Source: an uncultured Bacteroidales bacterium
GTDB lineage: Bacteria; Bacteroidota; Bacteroidia; Bacteroidales; Bacteroidaceae
Length of the DNA: 64,000 bases
NCBI GenBank assembly: GCA_902778625.1
Contig: CACYYM010000005.1
Coordinates: 180,535-244,534, forward strand
Direction of reading: 5' to 3'
Shown in pieces: positions 50,019-58,113 of the stretch. Position 1 is the first letter of the stretch; every line of letters begins with the position of its first letter. The translations under genes and the position numbers were made by a program. The notes beneath the pieces are model-generated. The model worked only from the letters and a program-made list of their open reading frames with translations. It was not told the DNA's origin and did not search any database.

Positions 50019-53000
50019 CTACTTCTTCAAGAGTTTCTTACTGCCCTGGATGACGATGCCCTTGAAGTCCTTGCCCACCTTCTGGCCAGCCAGATTGTAG
50101 GTAGAGTCCTTAAGGTCCTTAGAGTCCTTAAGGTCATTGATGCCCGTGATGTAGTCCTCACTGGCGATGATGACCCACTGGTCTGTGATGTTGTTGTCGT
50201 TGGCATCCAGGATGTAGCCATACGGTATCCACATGTCTTCTTCTTCATCTACCAAGACATCCACGATGCCGCAGTGTGCGCCTTCGGGCAGACCAAGCAC
50301 CAGTCCGTCGCTGAGCGAGAGAACGGCTTCCTCGCTGTCTGCTCCGTAGATTTCTACGGCTCCCTTTGCGCCCTTGAGCATGACGACGGTCTCTGAGCCG
50401 CTGACAGCAAGGGGATAGAAGCTCCAAAGAGCACTTCTCGTTTGGCTGTCGGCAGTCACCTTGGCACCTCCTTCGATGACAAATGATCCATTGAGAGCCT
50501 CGAATTTTGATGTCACGCTGAGTGAGCCAGGACCTGTTATCGTAAATGATGCGTCGCTATAGATGCCAAAGCCTTCGGGGACTTCTATGCTGTTCTCGCC
50601 TTCGAGCTTGATGATAACCTCGTCAATCTGTGTCGAGAGTCCCTCGCCCTCTGCCTCGATGTCGGCGCCGTTGAGCGTCAGCGTGTTCGTCTCTGCATCG
50701 TAACTAACCGTGCCGTCGCCCAGGACGTCCGCCTTGTTGAGCTCGGTCACCTGTGTGCCAGCGATGTAGAGCTCATAGATCTCGAAGGCTCCGATTGTTA
50801 CCCATTCGCCCACAATCAGGTTGCCTTCGGCATCTGTGATGCCAACATTCTCGGTAAAGGTGGCTCCCGCAGGCTCAACAATTGTGATGTTGTCCGTCAT
50901 ATTCAAGGCTCTGAAGGCTACCACGGAACCTTCGTCGGCACCCTTAGCCTTCAATGTGGTTGTTTCGCCCGATATCGTCAGCGATGGCAACAGACCTGCC
51001 TCAATACCCTTGATGCTAGCCCCTGCAGTGCTCTCTGCCGAGACGTTCACGCCGTCGGTGAAGGCGATGTCTGCTTGTGTCTGGAGTGCTGTACCGTTAG
51101 TATTGATATTGAGGGTGCCGCCACCATAGAAGACAACTTCGGATGCTTCGTCTTCGGAACTCTTCTGCAGGACGATGCCTTCTTTGTCGTCGCTGATGTT
51201 AATGAAGTTTCCACCTACCAGCATTACATTCAGGTTGGGGATGGACGATTGGATGCCGGGGGCTCCTGTTGGAGCGATTTCAGCATTCATGAGCGTCAGC
51301 GTGCTTGTTTGCGGGTCGAAGCTGACGGTGCCGTTGCCCAGCACATCCTCCTCGTTGAGGCTGGTCACCTGCTTGCCTTTGACGTAAAGGTCGTAGCGGT
51401 CCACCTTCTGGATTGTTACCCAAGATGTTACGATGGTATTGCGGCGGCCTACGCAGATGGCGAATTTGCTCAGGACGAACGAAGCGCCTGCAGGCTCAGT
51501 AATCTCGAGCTGGTCGTTCAGGTTAAGACCTGTGCATCCGAACGAACCATCGCCGCCCTTGGCGTTCACGACAGTCTCTTCGCCGCTGATGGTTGTGATG
51601 CCTGCCATGATGCCAATCAAGTCTCCCTCGGCCGATACCTGTGCGCCATCAAGAATCTGCAGCGGTTTGGGCTGGCTGCCTCCTAAAGAATAGATGCCGT
51701 ACATAGCAGTGATGGAGAGCGAGCCAGGGCCTTCGATGAAGCCTTTGCCCTTGAACCAGATGCCTTTGCTTGTGCCATTCAGCGACCTTGTGCAAGTGAT
51801 TGTGTTGGTGCCCTCGAGCTTGATGTGGAGTTCCTGCTCAGCCTCGATGCCGCTGCCGTCACCGCCGTCGATGTTGGCATCGGTGAGTGTCAGGGTCAGT
51901 GTCTCAGGGTCGTAGCTTACGGTGCCGTCGCCGAGCACGTCGGTCATGTTGTGGTTGGTGACCTGTATGCCTGCAACCTTAACATCATAGTCCACGGAGT
52001 ACTGTATGGTTACCCATTCGTCCTTGATGACATTGCCGTCGGCATCCTTTATCTCGCCATCGACATACTGGGCGCCTGCGGGTTCGTCTATCCTGAGGCC
52101 ATCGTTGAGGGTGAGGCTGGTCGATGCTTTGAAGGTGCCGCGAGCATCAGGGCCGCACTTCATCCTTACGACAGTATTCTCGCCACTGATGGTTGTCTCC
52201 TGTCCATTGATGGCATATTGCGTCGAACCTTCAGCCGTCACCTTTGCGTCGTCGCTGATGAAGAGTTTCGACAGATGAGCATCGATGCCGTATTTTCCGT
52301 TGACATAGAGCGAGCCAGGGCCTTGGATGTAGCAATATTTGGAGGCAATGCCGTATGTCGTGCTGTTGATGGTGTTCTCGCCTTCGAGCTTGATATAGAG
52401 GGTCTTGCTTGCCTCGATGCCTGCTTCAGAGCCAGCCTCGATGTTAGCATTCGTAAGGAAGAGCGTGCCAGGGCCGCCATCATAGGCAGGCTCTTGGAAG
52501 ACAACGGTCCCGTCGCCAAGCACATCATGCTGATTGGCATTGCTTATCCTTGTGCCAGCCACGTAGTAGTTGTAGTTCCTCAGCTTGCCGATGACGACTT
52601 CCTGCCCCTTAATATTGTTTCCTTCAGCAGTCCTCAAGTATTTATTTTCGAAATATGCTCCTGCAGGTGCAACTATGATGTTGTCATTTTCGAGAACGAG
52701 GTCATCTAATCCAAATATAGGCGGCTGGTTGTCGCGGTGAGGCTTGATGCGAAGTTCTGCATCATTCTTGACATAAAGATTTCTGTATATATATATGGCA
52801 TAATCTTCATATGCGCCTATTGCCTCAATGCGTGTCACGCCGTCCAAAACGACATCTCCAATTACATATAATGCAATTGTCCCACTTGTGATTTTCAGTT
52901 TCTGGCTGTACCACCAATCTTCTGCTGTCGTGAAGGTCAGCGTGTTTACATTAGCACAAATACCATGGCTTGAACTTGTGACGTTGACGGGTTCCTGTCC

Positions 53001-54635
53001 GAAGATGATAGTGAAGTCCGTGTTTCCAGTATTAATATTAATGCCGATGCCATTTTGGTTTACGATGTCAACGCCGTTGAGGTAAAGCGTGTTGGTTGTT
53101 GGGTTGTACCTTGCATAGCCATCTGTGTGATTCTTTGTCACGCCAGGCAATACGGTCAGGTCGTCTGCATTTGCCGATGTGATATAGCGGCCTCCAATCT
53201 GTACATCATAGACGATGTTGCCATTCGAGTCGACTCCGCCTAAGATGACGTCCCATCCCTTGTTTATTGCTATGTCTGCCTGCTCTTGTGTGCAGACGTT
53301 GTCGTTTGGTTTGTTGTCGCCAATCTTTATCTCGTGGGTGCCAGTGCTGTCTCTCACGTCGGGCAGACTTTCCAGCACATCAGTCATCCATCCGTCAATC
53401 CTGTTCCCAGAAATATCTATATCCTTAAGATTGGGGCATCCGGAGAAGTCGATGTTGGTAATCAGGTTGTTGGAGCAGTTAATTGTTTCGAGCTTAGGAT
53501 GCTCTGAGAGGCGAAGCGTTGTGATTTGGTTGCTGTAGCATTCCAATTTGGTCAGGCAAGGATTGTAGCGAAGGTCGAGGTAAGTCAGGTTGTTCCGAGC
53601 ACAGGAGATAAAACCCTGATAGGGCAGGTGCTCGATGCCTTTCAGCGAAGAGATGCCTTGGTCGAACAGTGTATGACGGTTAGAATAGTCCACCCTTTTG
53701 TATAATAATTCAAGGAAGTCAAGCTTTCCGTCGCCATTCTCGTCAATTTCCTCGCTAACGATGTTGCGGAAAGTTTCATCGGGGAAAGTCTGTTCGTTGA
53801 GGGGAACGTATTTGCAGATAGTTAAAAATGACATTTTTTCGTCGGCTATCTCTGTTAAGAATGACATCACCGTGGGGTTATAGTAACCGCGACCGTAGTA
53901 AAAGAGAGATACACAGTTATTGCGCCAAATTCCTATTCCCATTTGTTCCCCCATGTTGAATTCTTTCAGATTGATGACAGCAAGATTATTTGTATTAGAA
54001 TTAGAGAAAAGGGTTAGGCTGCCTCCATCAACGAAAAGCGAGGCAATGTCCTTCATTGCGTATACGCCGTCTGCCTCCACATAAGCATTTGTAACGTTGA
54101 GCTTTTCGTTGCCGGTGTTGCCCAGGATGGCGGTGGATTCGGGTGTGGTAACGTCCAAACGGATGTCGGTGATGTTCAGTTGTGCTCCATTTGAGATGGT
54201 GATGGCGTCTTCGTATCTACCCTTTATAAAATGATAATGCTCACCATAGAGCCCTTCAGTAGATGTGATGGTGGTGTTGGCATTGAGGCGAACGGGAGAG
54301 GCATCGACAGCTTCGAGGCGATTTGCAATTTCAAAGTTAATCGTCAGTCCGTCGCAACTCTCGTTTAGGATAGCACGATTGCCACTGCCGGAGCGTTCAA
54401 TCTGAATGTTGTGCAGGGTAAGTGTCTTGGTGCTGGGATTGTAACGCACCCATGAAACATCTGGATTGAAAGTTTTACTTTTGTAAGTTTTTATCCTGTC
54501 ACCAGTGATGTTGTCGCAGTTGTCGGAGGTGACACTTACGCCTGCAACCTTGATGCCGTAGTACTCGGCACGTGCTGCCTGAGGCACGAAGAGTAGCGTC
54601 AGCAGCATTAGGGAAAAACAGTAAAGCTTTTTCAT
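50019..54635 (-). CDS. Giant secreted repeat protein with LRR block and sorting-like tail
   Basis: A 1538-residue exported protein (signal peptide ending QAARAE). Six related beta-rich modules of about 200 residues start near residues 25, 473, 687, 880, 1078 and 1283. Each opens with a strand like YDVKVAGIQVTNHNMTDVLG and runs through DGTVSYDPETLTLTL, an IKLEGENTI segment and a beta-helix-like stretch. Between the first and second lie an acidic EF-hand-like loop (DENGDGKLDFLEL, near 290) and several leucine-rich repeats (LTYLDLRYNP, LTKLECYSNQ). The end has a DLKDSKDLKDS linker and the tail YNLAGQKVGKDFKG then IVI. The layout suggests a surface adhesin or glycan binder exported by type IX secretion; this is inference. 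A membrane-bound AraC-type regulator gene lies just upstream. Confidence 0.8.
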   Translation of the reverse strand: MKKLYCFSLMLLTLLFVPQAARAEYYGIKVAGVSVTSDNCDNITGDRIKTYKSKTFNPDVSWVRYNPSTKTLTLHNIQIERSGSGNRAILNESCDGLTINFEIANRLEAVDASPVRLNANTTITSTEGLYGEHYHFIKGRYEDAITISNGAQLNITDIRLDVTTPESTAILGNTGNEKLNVTNAYVEADGVYAMKDIASLFVDGGSLTLFSNSNTNNLAVINLKEFNMGEQMGIGIWRNNCVSLFYYGRGYYNPTVMSFLTEIADEKMSFLTICKYVPLNEQTFPDETFRNIVSEEIDENGDGKLDFLELLYKRVDYSNRHTLFDQGISSLKGIEHLPYQGFISCARNNLTYLDLRYNPCLTKLECYSNQITTLRLSEHPKLETINCSNNLITNIDFSGCPNLKDIDISGNRIDGWMTDVLESLPDVRDSTGTHEIKIGDNKPNDNVCTQEQADIAINKGWDVILGGVDSNGNIVYDVQIGGRYITSANADDLTVLPGVTKNHTDGYARYNPTTNTLYLNGVDIVNQNGIGININTGNTDFTIIFGQEPVNVTSSSHGICANVNTLTFTTAEDWWYSQKLKITSGTIALYVIGDVVLDGVTRIEAIGAYEDYAIYIYRNLYVKNDAELRIKPHRDNQPPIFGLDDLVLENDNIIVAPAGAYFENKYLRTAEGNNIKGQEVVIGKLRNYNYYVAGTRISNANQHDVLGDGTVVFQEPAYDGGPGTLFLTNANIEAGSEAGIEASKTLYIKLEGENTINSTTYGIASKYCYIQGPGSLYVNGKYGIDAHLSKLFISDDAKVTAEGSTQYAINGQETTISGENTVVRMKCGPDARGTFKASTSLTLNDGLRIDEPAGAQYVDGEIKDADGNVIKDEWVTIQYSVDYDVKVAGIQVTNHNMTDVLGDGTVSYDPETLTLTLTDANIDGGDGSGIEAEQELHIKLEGTNTITCTRSLNGTSKGIWFKGKGFIEGPGSLSITAMYGIYSLGGSQPKPLQILDGAQVSAEGDLIGIMAGITTISGEETVVNAKGGDGSFGCTGLNLNDQLEITEPAGASFVLSKFAICVGRRNTIVTSWVTIQKVDRYDLYVKGKQVTSLNEEDVLGNGTVSFDPQTSTLTLMNAEIAPTGAPGIQSSIPNLNVMLVGGNFINISDDKEGIVLQKSSEDEASEVVFYGGGTLNINTNGTALQTQADIAFTDGVNVSAESTAGASIKGIEAGLLPSLTISGETTTLKAKGADEGSVVAFRALNMTDNITIVEPAGATFTENVGITDAEGNLIVGEWVTIGAFEIYELYIAGTQVTELNKADVLGDGTVSYDAETNTLTLNGADIEAEGEGLSTQIDEVIIKLEGENSIEVPEGFGIYSDASFTITGPGSLSVTSKFEALNGSFVIEGGAKVTADSQTRSALWSFYPLAVSGSETVVMLKGAKGAVEIYGADSEEAVLSLSDGLVLGLPEGAHCGIVDVLVDEEEDMWIPYGYILDANDNNITDQWVIIASEDYITGINDLKDSKDLKDSTYNLAGQKVGKDFKGIVIQGSKKLLKK

Positions 54636-54667
54636 AATTGTAGCGTATTATATTAATAATGTTTGTG

Positions 54668-54698
54668 CAAAGATACGTTTTTTGCTCAGGGAAACAAA
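54668..54698 (-). promoter_or_regulatory. Promoter of the giant surface protein gene
   Basis: TTTG (54695-54698), a 19-bp spacer and TATCTTTG (54668-54675) on the minus strand. Confidence 0.75.
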
Positions 54699-54832
54699 GG
54701 TTTTGCCATCTTTTCTGCTGCAAAGATAAGGCAATTCTTTGGAAGGTCAGTTGATAAAATCTTCCAAATTACTTGTTATTTTCTTCCAAAAACAAAAAAA
54801 GCGAGCCTCATGACTCGCTATTTTTGCCCATT

Positions 54833-56482
54833 TCATCGCTTATCTCGGTATTCCGAGGGCGAACAACCATAAATCCGTTTGAAGGTGTGACCGAAGGAAC
54901 TGGTCTCGTCGAAACCGCACAGATTTGCAACCTGTGCAACGGGTATGTCGGGCTTGTTTTTGAGCAATGCGATGGCGCGTTCCATTTGGATGGCTTGGAT
55001 GAAAGCCTTTGGAGACTCGCCAGCAGCATTTTGCAACTTGCGTCTGAAGGTCTGCACGCTCATGTTGAGCTTCGATGCAATCTGCTCTACGCCGAAGTTG
55101 CCCTGAGGCATTGCCTCGTTGACGGCTTCGATGACGCGCATCAGGAAGAGGCGTTCGTCTTCACTCTCCACTTCCTCTGATGCTTTCTGCTGTTCCGCAG
55201 TTGTTGGCTCCATTTTTTCTTTCAGTTTCTCAATTTCGCGCACCAGCTCTTGCATTTGCTTCTGCCAGCGACGGAGGTTGTGGTTTATGATGAGCCAAGC
55301 TGCGAATGCCAGAAGCAGGATGAGTGCGATAGCGATGATGATAGTGCGGCGGTGTGCCTGGCGCACTTCGGTGTTTTCTTGTTGCAGCCTCTCGTTGCCG
55401 AACTCGGCATTGTAGCGCGACAGAGCATCGGCTGTGGAGTGCGTGTAGAGCGAGTCCTTCAGCAGGTCGAAGAGGTCGAGCTCCAATTTTGCCGAGTCGG
55501 GATTCAGTGCCCAATAGCTCTCGTAAAGTCCTTTGTGCGAGTGTATCTCGTTGTAGAGGTCGCCCATCTTCGAGAAGAGGCCGGCTGCCTCGCGATAGTA
55601 AGGGATGGCTTCCTGCTGCCGTTCCTGGCAGAGCAACGACATGCCCAAGCGGTTCAGGGCAATGGCATAGGAATGGTAGTCGCCCATCGCCTTCATTTCT
55701 GGTGCAATCTGACGGTAGATGTCCTCTGCCTCCTTGTATCGATGCAGTCCGAGCAAAGCCGAACCCTTTTGTGAAAGGCGAATCATGAGCTTTGGCGAGC
55801 GTCCCAGCTTCTCCTCGGTCTCAATGGCCTGTTCAGCATAAGTCAGGGCTTTCTCGTCTTGTCCAAGCGTGTGATAGATCTCGGAGGCCATGCCGAGCAG
55901 AACGGCTTTTCGGGCAGGATTGTCCACCTTCTCTGCATGCTCCAGGGCGCCGAGGATGTACTGCTCCGCCTCTTTCGCCTGATAACCAGCCATATAGATG
56001 CCAGCCACCGTGTTCATGCTCGACGAGATGCGGTCGTCGTCGCCACTCTTCATGTCAATTTCGAGGCACTGCTTGGCATAGTTGGCAGCATTCTTCACAT
56101 CGCCCATTCGCACGTAGATGAGACCCAGCAGGTTCAGGCAGTCAGCCTTGAAGTCGTTCCCCACATGACACAGCGGCAGAGCCTTCAGCGCATACGCCTC
56201 AGCCCGCTCATACTGCTGCTGGTCGTACATCCACTCGCCAGCCCAGTACCATACCTGCTTCTGGAGCGAGTCGGCAGGTGTCCCGTCGGGGAACACTATC
56301 TCCTCGTCAACGAACTCAGCCTTAAGCAGTTCGCTGAAGAACAGGTTAGCGGCAGCCACGTTCGTCTGCTTGTCGAACTTAGCCAATGCCGACTCCACAT
56401 CCTGTGCCATCGCGCAGACGCTCATCAGCAATGCAAGGACTGTCATTACCAGGTAACTTGTTATGGACTTTATTGTACTCAT
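54833..56482 (-). CDS. Membrane-anchored TPR regulator with AraC-type DNA-binding domain
   Basis: A 549-residue transcription factor. A signal or anchor segment (LVMTVLALLMSVCAMAQ) leads into TPR-like helices at about 80-340 that would lie in the periplasm, for example ERAEAYALKALPLC and EQAIETEEKLGR. A transmembrane helix (IIIAIALILLLAFAAWLII) near 375-393 is followed by a coiled coil (MQELVREIEKLKEKM) and two helix-turn-helix motifs of the AraC family at about 450-549 (NFGVEQIASKLNMSVQTFRR and IPVAQVANLCGFDETSSFGH). It would sense a periplasmic signal and act on DNA at the membrane. The nearest candidate target is the surface protein gene 200 bp downstream; this is inference. Confidence 0.88.
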   Translation of the reverse strand: MSTIKSITSYLVMTVLALLMSVCAMAQDVESALAKFDKQTNVAAANLFFSELLKAEFVDEEIVFPDGTPADSLQKQVWYWAGEWMYDQQQYERAEAYALKALPLCHVGNDFKADCLNLLGLIYVRMGDVKNAANYAKQCLEIDMKSGDDDRISSSMNTVAGIYMAGYQAKEAEQYILGALEHAEKVDNPARKAVLLGMASEIYHTLGQDEKALTYAEQAIETEEKLGRSPKLMIRLSQKGSALLGLHRYKEAEDIYRQIAPEMKAMGDYHSYAIALNRLGMSLLCQERQQEAIPYYREAAGLFSKMGDLYNEIHSHKGLYESYWALNPDSAKLELDLFDLLKDSLYTHSTADALSRYNAEFGNERLQQENTEVRQAHRRTIIIAIALILLLAFAAWLIINHNLRRWQKQMQELVREIEKLKEKMEPTTAEQQKASEEVESEDERLFLMRVIEAVNEAMPQGNFGVEQIASKLNMSVQTFRRKLQNAAGESPKAFIQAIQMERAIALLKNKPDIPVAQVANLCGFDETSSFGHTFKRIYGCSPSEYRDKR

Positions 56483-56502
56483 CGGTGTTATTAATTTTAA
56501 TG

Positions 56503-56534
56503 CAAAGATACAACATTATTTAGTCGAATCCAAA
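56503..56534 (-). promoter_or_regulatory. Promoter of the TPR-AraC regulator gene
   Basis: TTTG (56531-56534), a 20-bp spacer and TATCTTTG (56503-56510) on the minus strand, 20 bp upstream of the ATG. Confidence 0.65.
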
Positions 56535-56650
56535 TTTTTCTAAAGAAAAATTCATTAAGATGTAAAAAATCGAACTTTTACCCCTTGTTTTGGGGGTTAA
56601 ATGACAACATGAATCTGCCAAAAACATAGCCAGCGTCATCGTCAAAGACA

Positions 56651-56708
56651 ACGTGCAGAGTTGGCCGATGCAGCGTGATGAGTTTTCCGATGCAGCGTGT
56701 TGTGTTGG
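56651..56708. repeat. Third type of 22-bp array (three units)
   Basis: GTG at 56653, 56675 and 56697 (exact 22-bp spacing), each followed by four bases and GTT; units share CCGATGCAGCGTG. The core is not a good palindrome, unlike in the other two families, but period and GTG-N4-GTT framework are identical. Confidence 0.75.
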
Positions 56709-56732
56709 GCATTTCTCCGGCCTTCGTTTTGC

Positions 56733-56891
56733 AAAGTCAACAAAAGCAACAAAAGCAACACCTATTTTTGAGAGAAAGAGACTGACTATATATAATAATT
56801 ATTAATAAAAGTATTTTTGGTGATATTATATATAAGAAACAAACTTCGTCTCTCGTTTTCGCTTGTTGCATTTGTTGACTTTGTTGACTTT
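56733..56891. repeat. Long imperfect inverted repeat
   Basis: Left arm 56733-56759 (AAAGTCAACAAAAGCAAC then AAAAGCAAC) and right arm 56865-56891 are reverse complements apart from three positions. Inside are further partial pairs (GAGAC near 56773 with GTCTC near 56848, TATATATAAT with ATTATATATA). The arms are made of a GTTGACTTT-like short repeat. It may be a large hairpin or a remnant mobile element. Confidence 0.65.
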
Positions 56892-56999
56892 TCAGAAAAT
56901 CAGTGGGTCTAAAAGTGCCAAATTTTTCGATGAAATGGGCGATTTTTGCAATTTTTGCTGTCCGAATTCAGTCGAGAAATGAAGAGAAAAGTCACCCCC

Positions 57000-57956
57000 T
57001 TAAATGCGATTTAACGTCTTTCCTTGCAGAAAAGCGGCTACATTTTGGGTTGCAATGTCGATAAGACGACGGCGAGCTGCGGCAGAAGCCCATGCAATGT
57101 GGGGGGTAATGAAGCAATTGGGTGCTGAAATCAAAGGACTGCCGTGTCTGGGTGGCTCTTCGGTCAGCACATCAACACCAACTGCATAGAGTTTTCCGGC
57201 TGCAAGTGCTTCGGCAACAGCCTGTTCGTCGAGCAAGGGACCTCGGCCTGTATTGATGAGGATGGCTGTGGGCTTCATCAGGGCAAGGCGTTCGCGATTG
57301 ACAAGGTGGTGCGTCTCGTCGGTCAGCGGACAATGCAGACTCACCACATCTGCTTCGCTGAAAAGTTGCTCATAACCCGTTGCCTTTCTGATGTTTAGCA
57401 GTCGAAGTTCTGCTTCCGATTTGCTGCTGACGGCCAAGACCTGCATGCCAAATGTCTGAACCATCTTAGCCACTTGCTTGCCGATATTGCCGAGACCGAC
57501 AATGCCAAAAGTGAGGCCATCCAGTTCGATGAGAGGAGCCTTCGTGAACGAAAAGTCCTTGCAGTTCTGCCATTCGCCTTTCTTGACGGCTTCGGCATGG
57601 AGCGCGACCTGATTCGTGATGTTCAGCAAATGCGCCATCACCATTTGGGCGACCGACATTGTGCTGTAAGCCGGTATGTTCGTCACGGCAATGCCTCGGC
57701 GATGGGCTTCCGCGATGTCCACCACGTTGTAGCCCGTTGCCAAAACTCCGATGTAGCGAAGTTTGGGCAAGGCAGCCATCGCTTTTGCATCGATGATGAC
57801 CTTGTTCGTCAGCAACACCTCGGCATCTTTGGCTCTTTCAAGCAACTCTTCTGGCTTGGTGCGCTCATAGACCTTGAGTTCGCCAAACTGCTTGAGCCCG
57901 TCCCACGACAAATCGCCCGGATTGGCAGTGAAACCATCTAAAATGACGACTTTCAT
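57000..57956 (-). CDS. D-2-hydroxyacid dehydrogenase (glycerate dehydrogenase-like)
   Basis: A 318-residue NAD-dependent cytoplasmic oxidoreductase that interconverts hydroxypyruvate or similar 2-oxo acids and D-2-hydroxy acids. The nucleotide motif FGIVGLGNIGKQVAKM lies near 147-162, the catalytic Arg in NTGRGPLLDEQAV near 236, Glu in LTEEPPRHGSPL and the catalytic His in FITPHIAWAS near 288. Sequence features such as YNVVDIAEAHRRGIAVTNIP match hydroxypyruvate reductases. It is the last gene of the minus-strand run behind the PreA-like gene, from which it is separated by 157 bp of repeats. Confidence 0.92.
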   Translation of the reverse strand: MKVVILDGFTANPGDLSWDGLKQFGELKVYERTKPEELLERAKDAEVLLTNKVIIDAKAMAALPKLRYIGVLATGYNVVDIAEAHRRGIAVTNIPAYSTMSVAQMVMAHLLNITNQVALHAEAVKKGEWQNCKDFSFTKAPLIELDGLTFGIVGLGNIGKQVAKMVQTFGMQVLAVSSKSEAELRLLNIRKATGYEQLFSEADVVSLHCPLTDETHHLVNRERLALMKPTAILINTGRGPLLDEQAVAEALAAGKLYAVGVDVLTEEPPRHGSPLISAPNCFITPHIAWASAAARRRLIDIATQNVAAFLQGKTLNRI

Positions 57957-58013
57957 AGTTCTTTCTTAAACCACGGATTACACGGATTCAACGGATTGGA
58001 TTTTATTTTTTAG

Positions 58014-58105
58014 ACCACGAATTTCACGAATTACACGAATTATAATAATCCGTTTACTCTGTGGTTTTTATTATATCAATTCGTGTAATTCGTGTAATTC
58101 GTGGT
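58014..58105. repeat. Inverted CACGAATTA repeat element
   Basis: Arms 58014-58041 and 58078-58105 (28 bp, ACCACGAATT and then 9-bp CACGAATTA units) are reverse complements with one mismatch, around a 36-bp centre. A related CCACGGATTACACGGATT stretch lies at 57972-57996. It fills the gap between the PreA-like and dehydrogenase genes. Confidence 0.85.
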
Positions 58106-58113
58106 TGCATAAA

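Larger units (their letters stand above)
56483..56999. other. Repeat-rich intergenic stretch without genes
   Basis: Contains the AraC-type gene promoter, a three-unit 22-bp array (56651-56708) and a long imperfect inverted repeat with AT-rich centre (56733-56891). No open frame is convincing. Confidence 0.7.

Noticed and set aside
56733..56891. Intrinsic terminator of the AraC-type regulator or dehydrogenase gene
   Set aside because: The loop of about 105 bp is far too long, and the element is upstream, not downstream, of the dehydrogenase gene.
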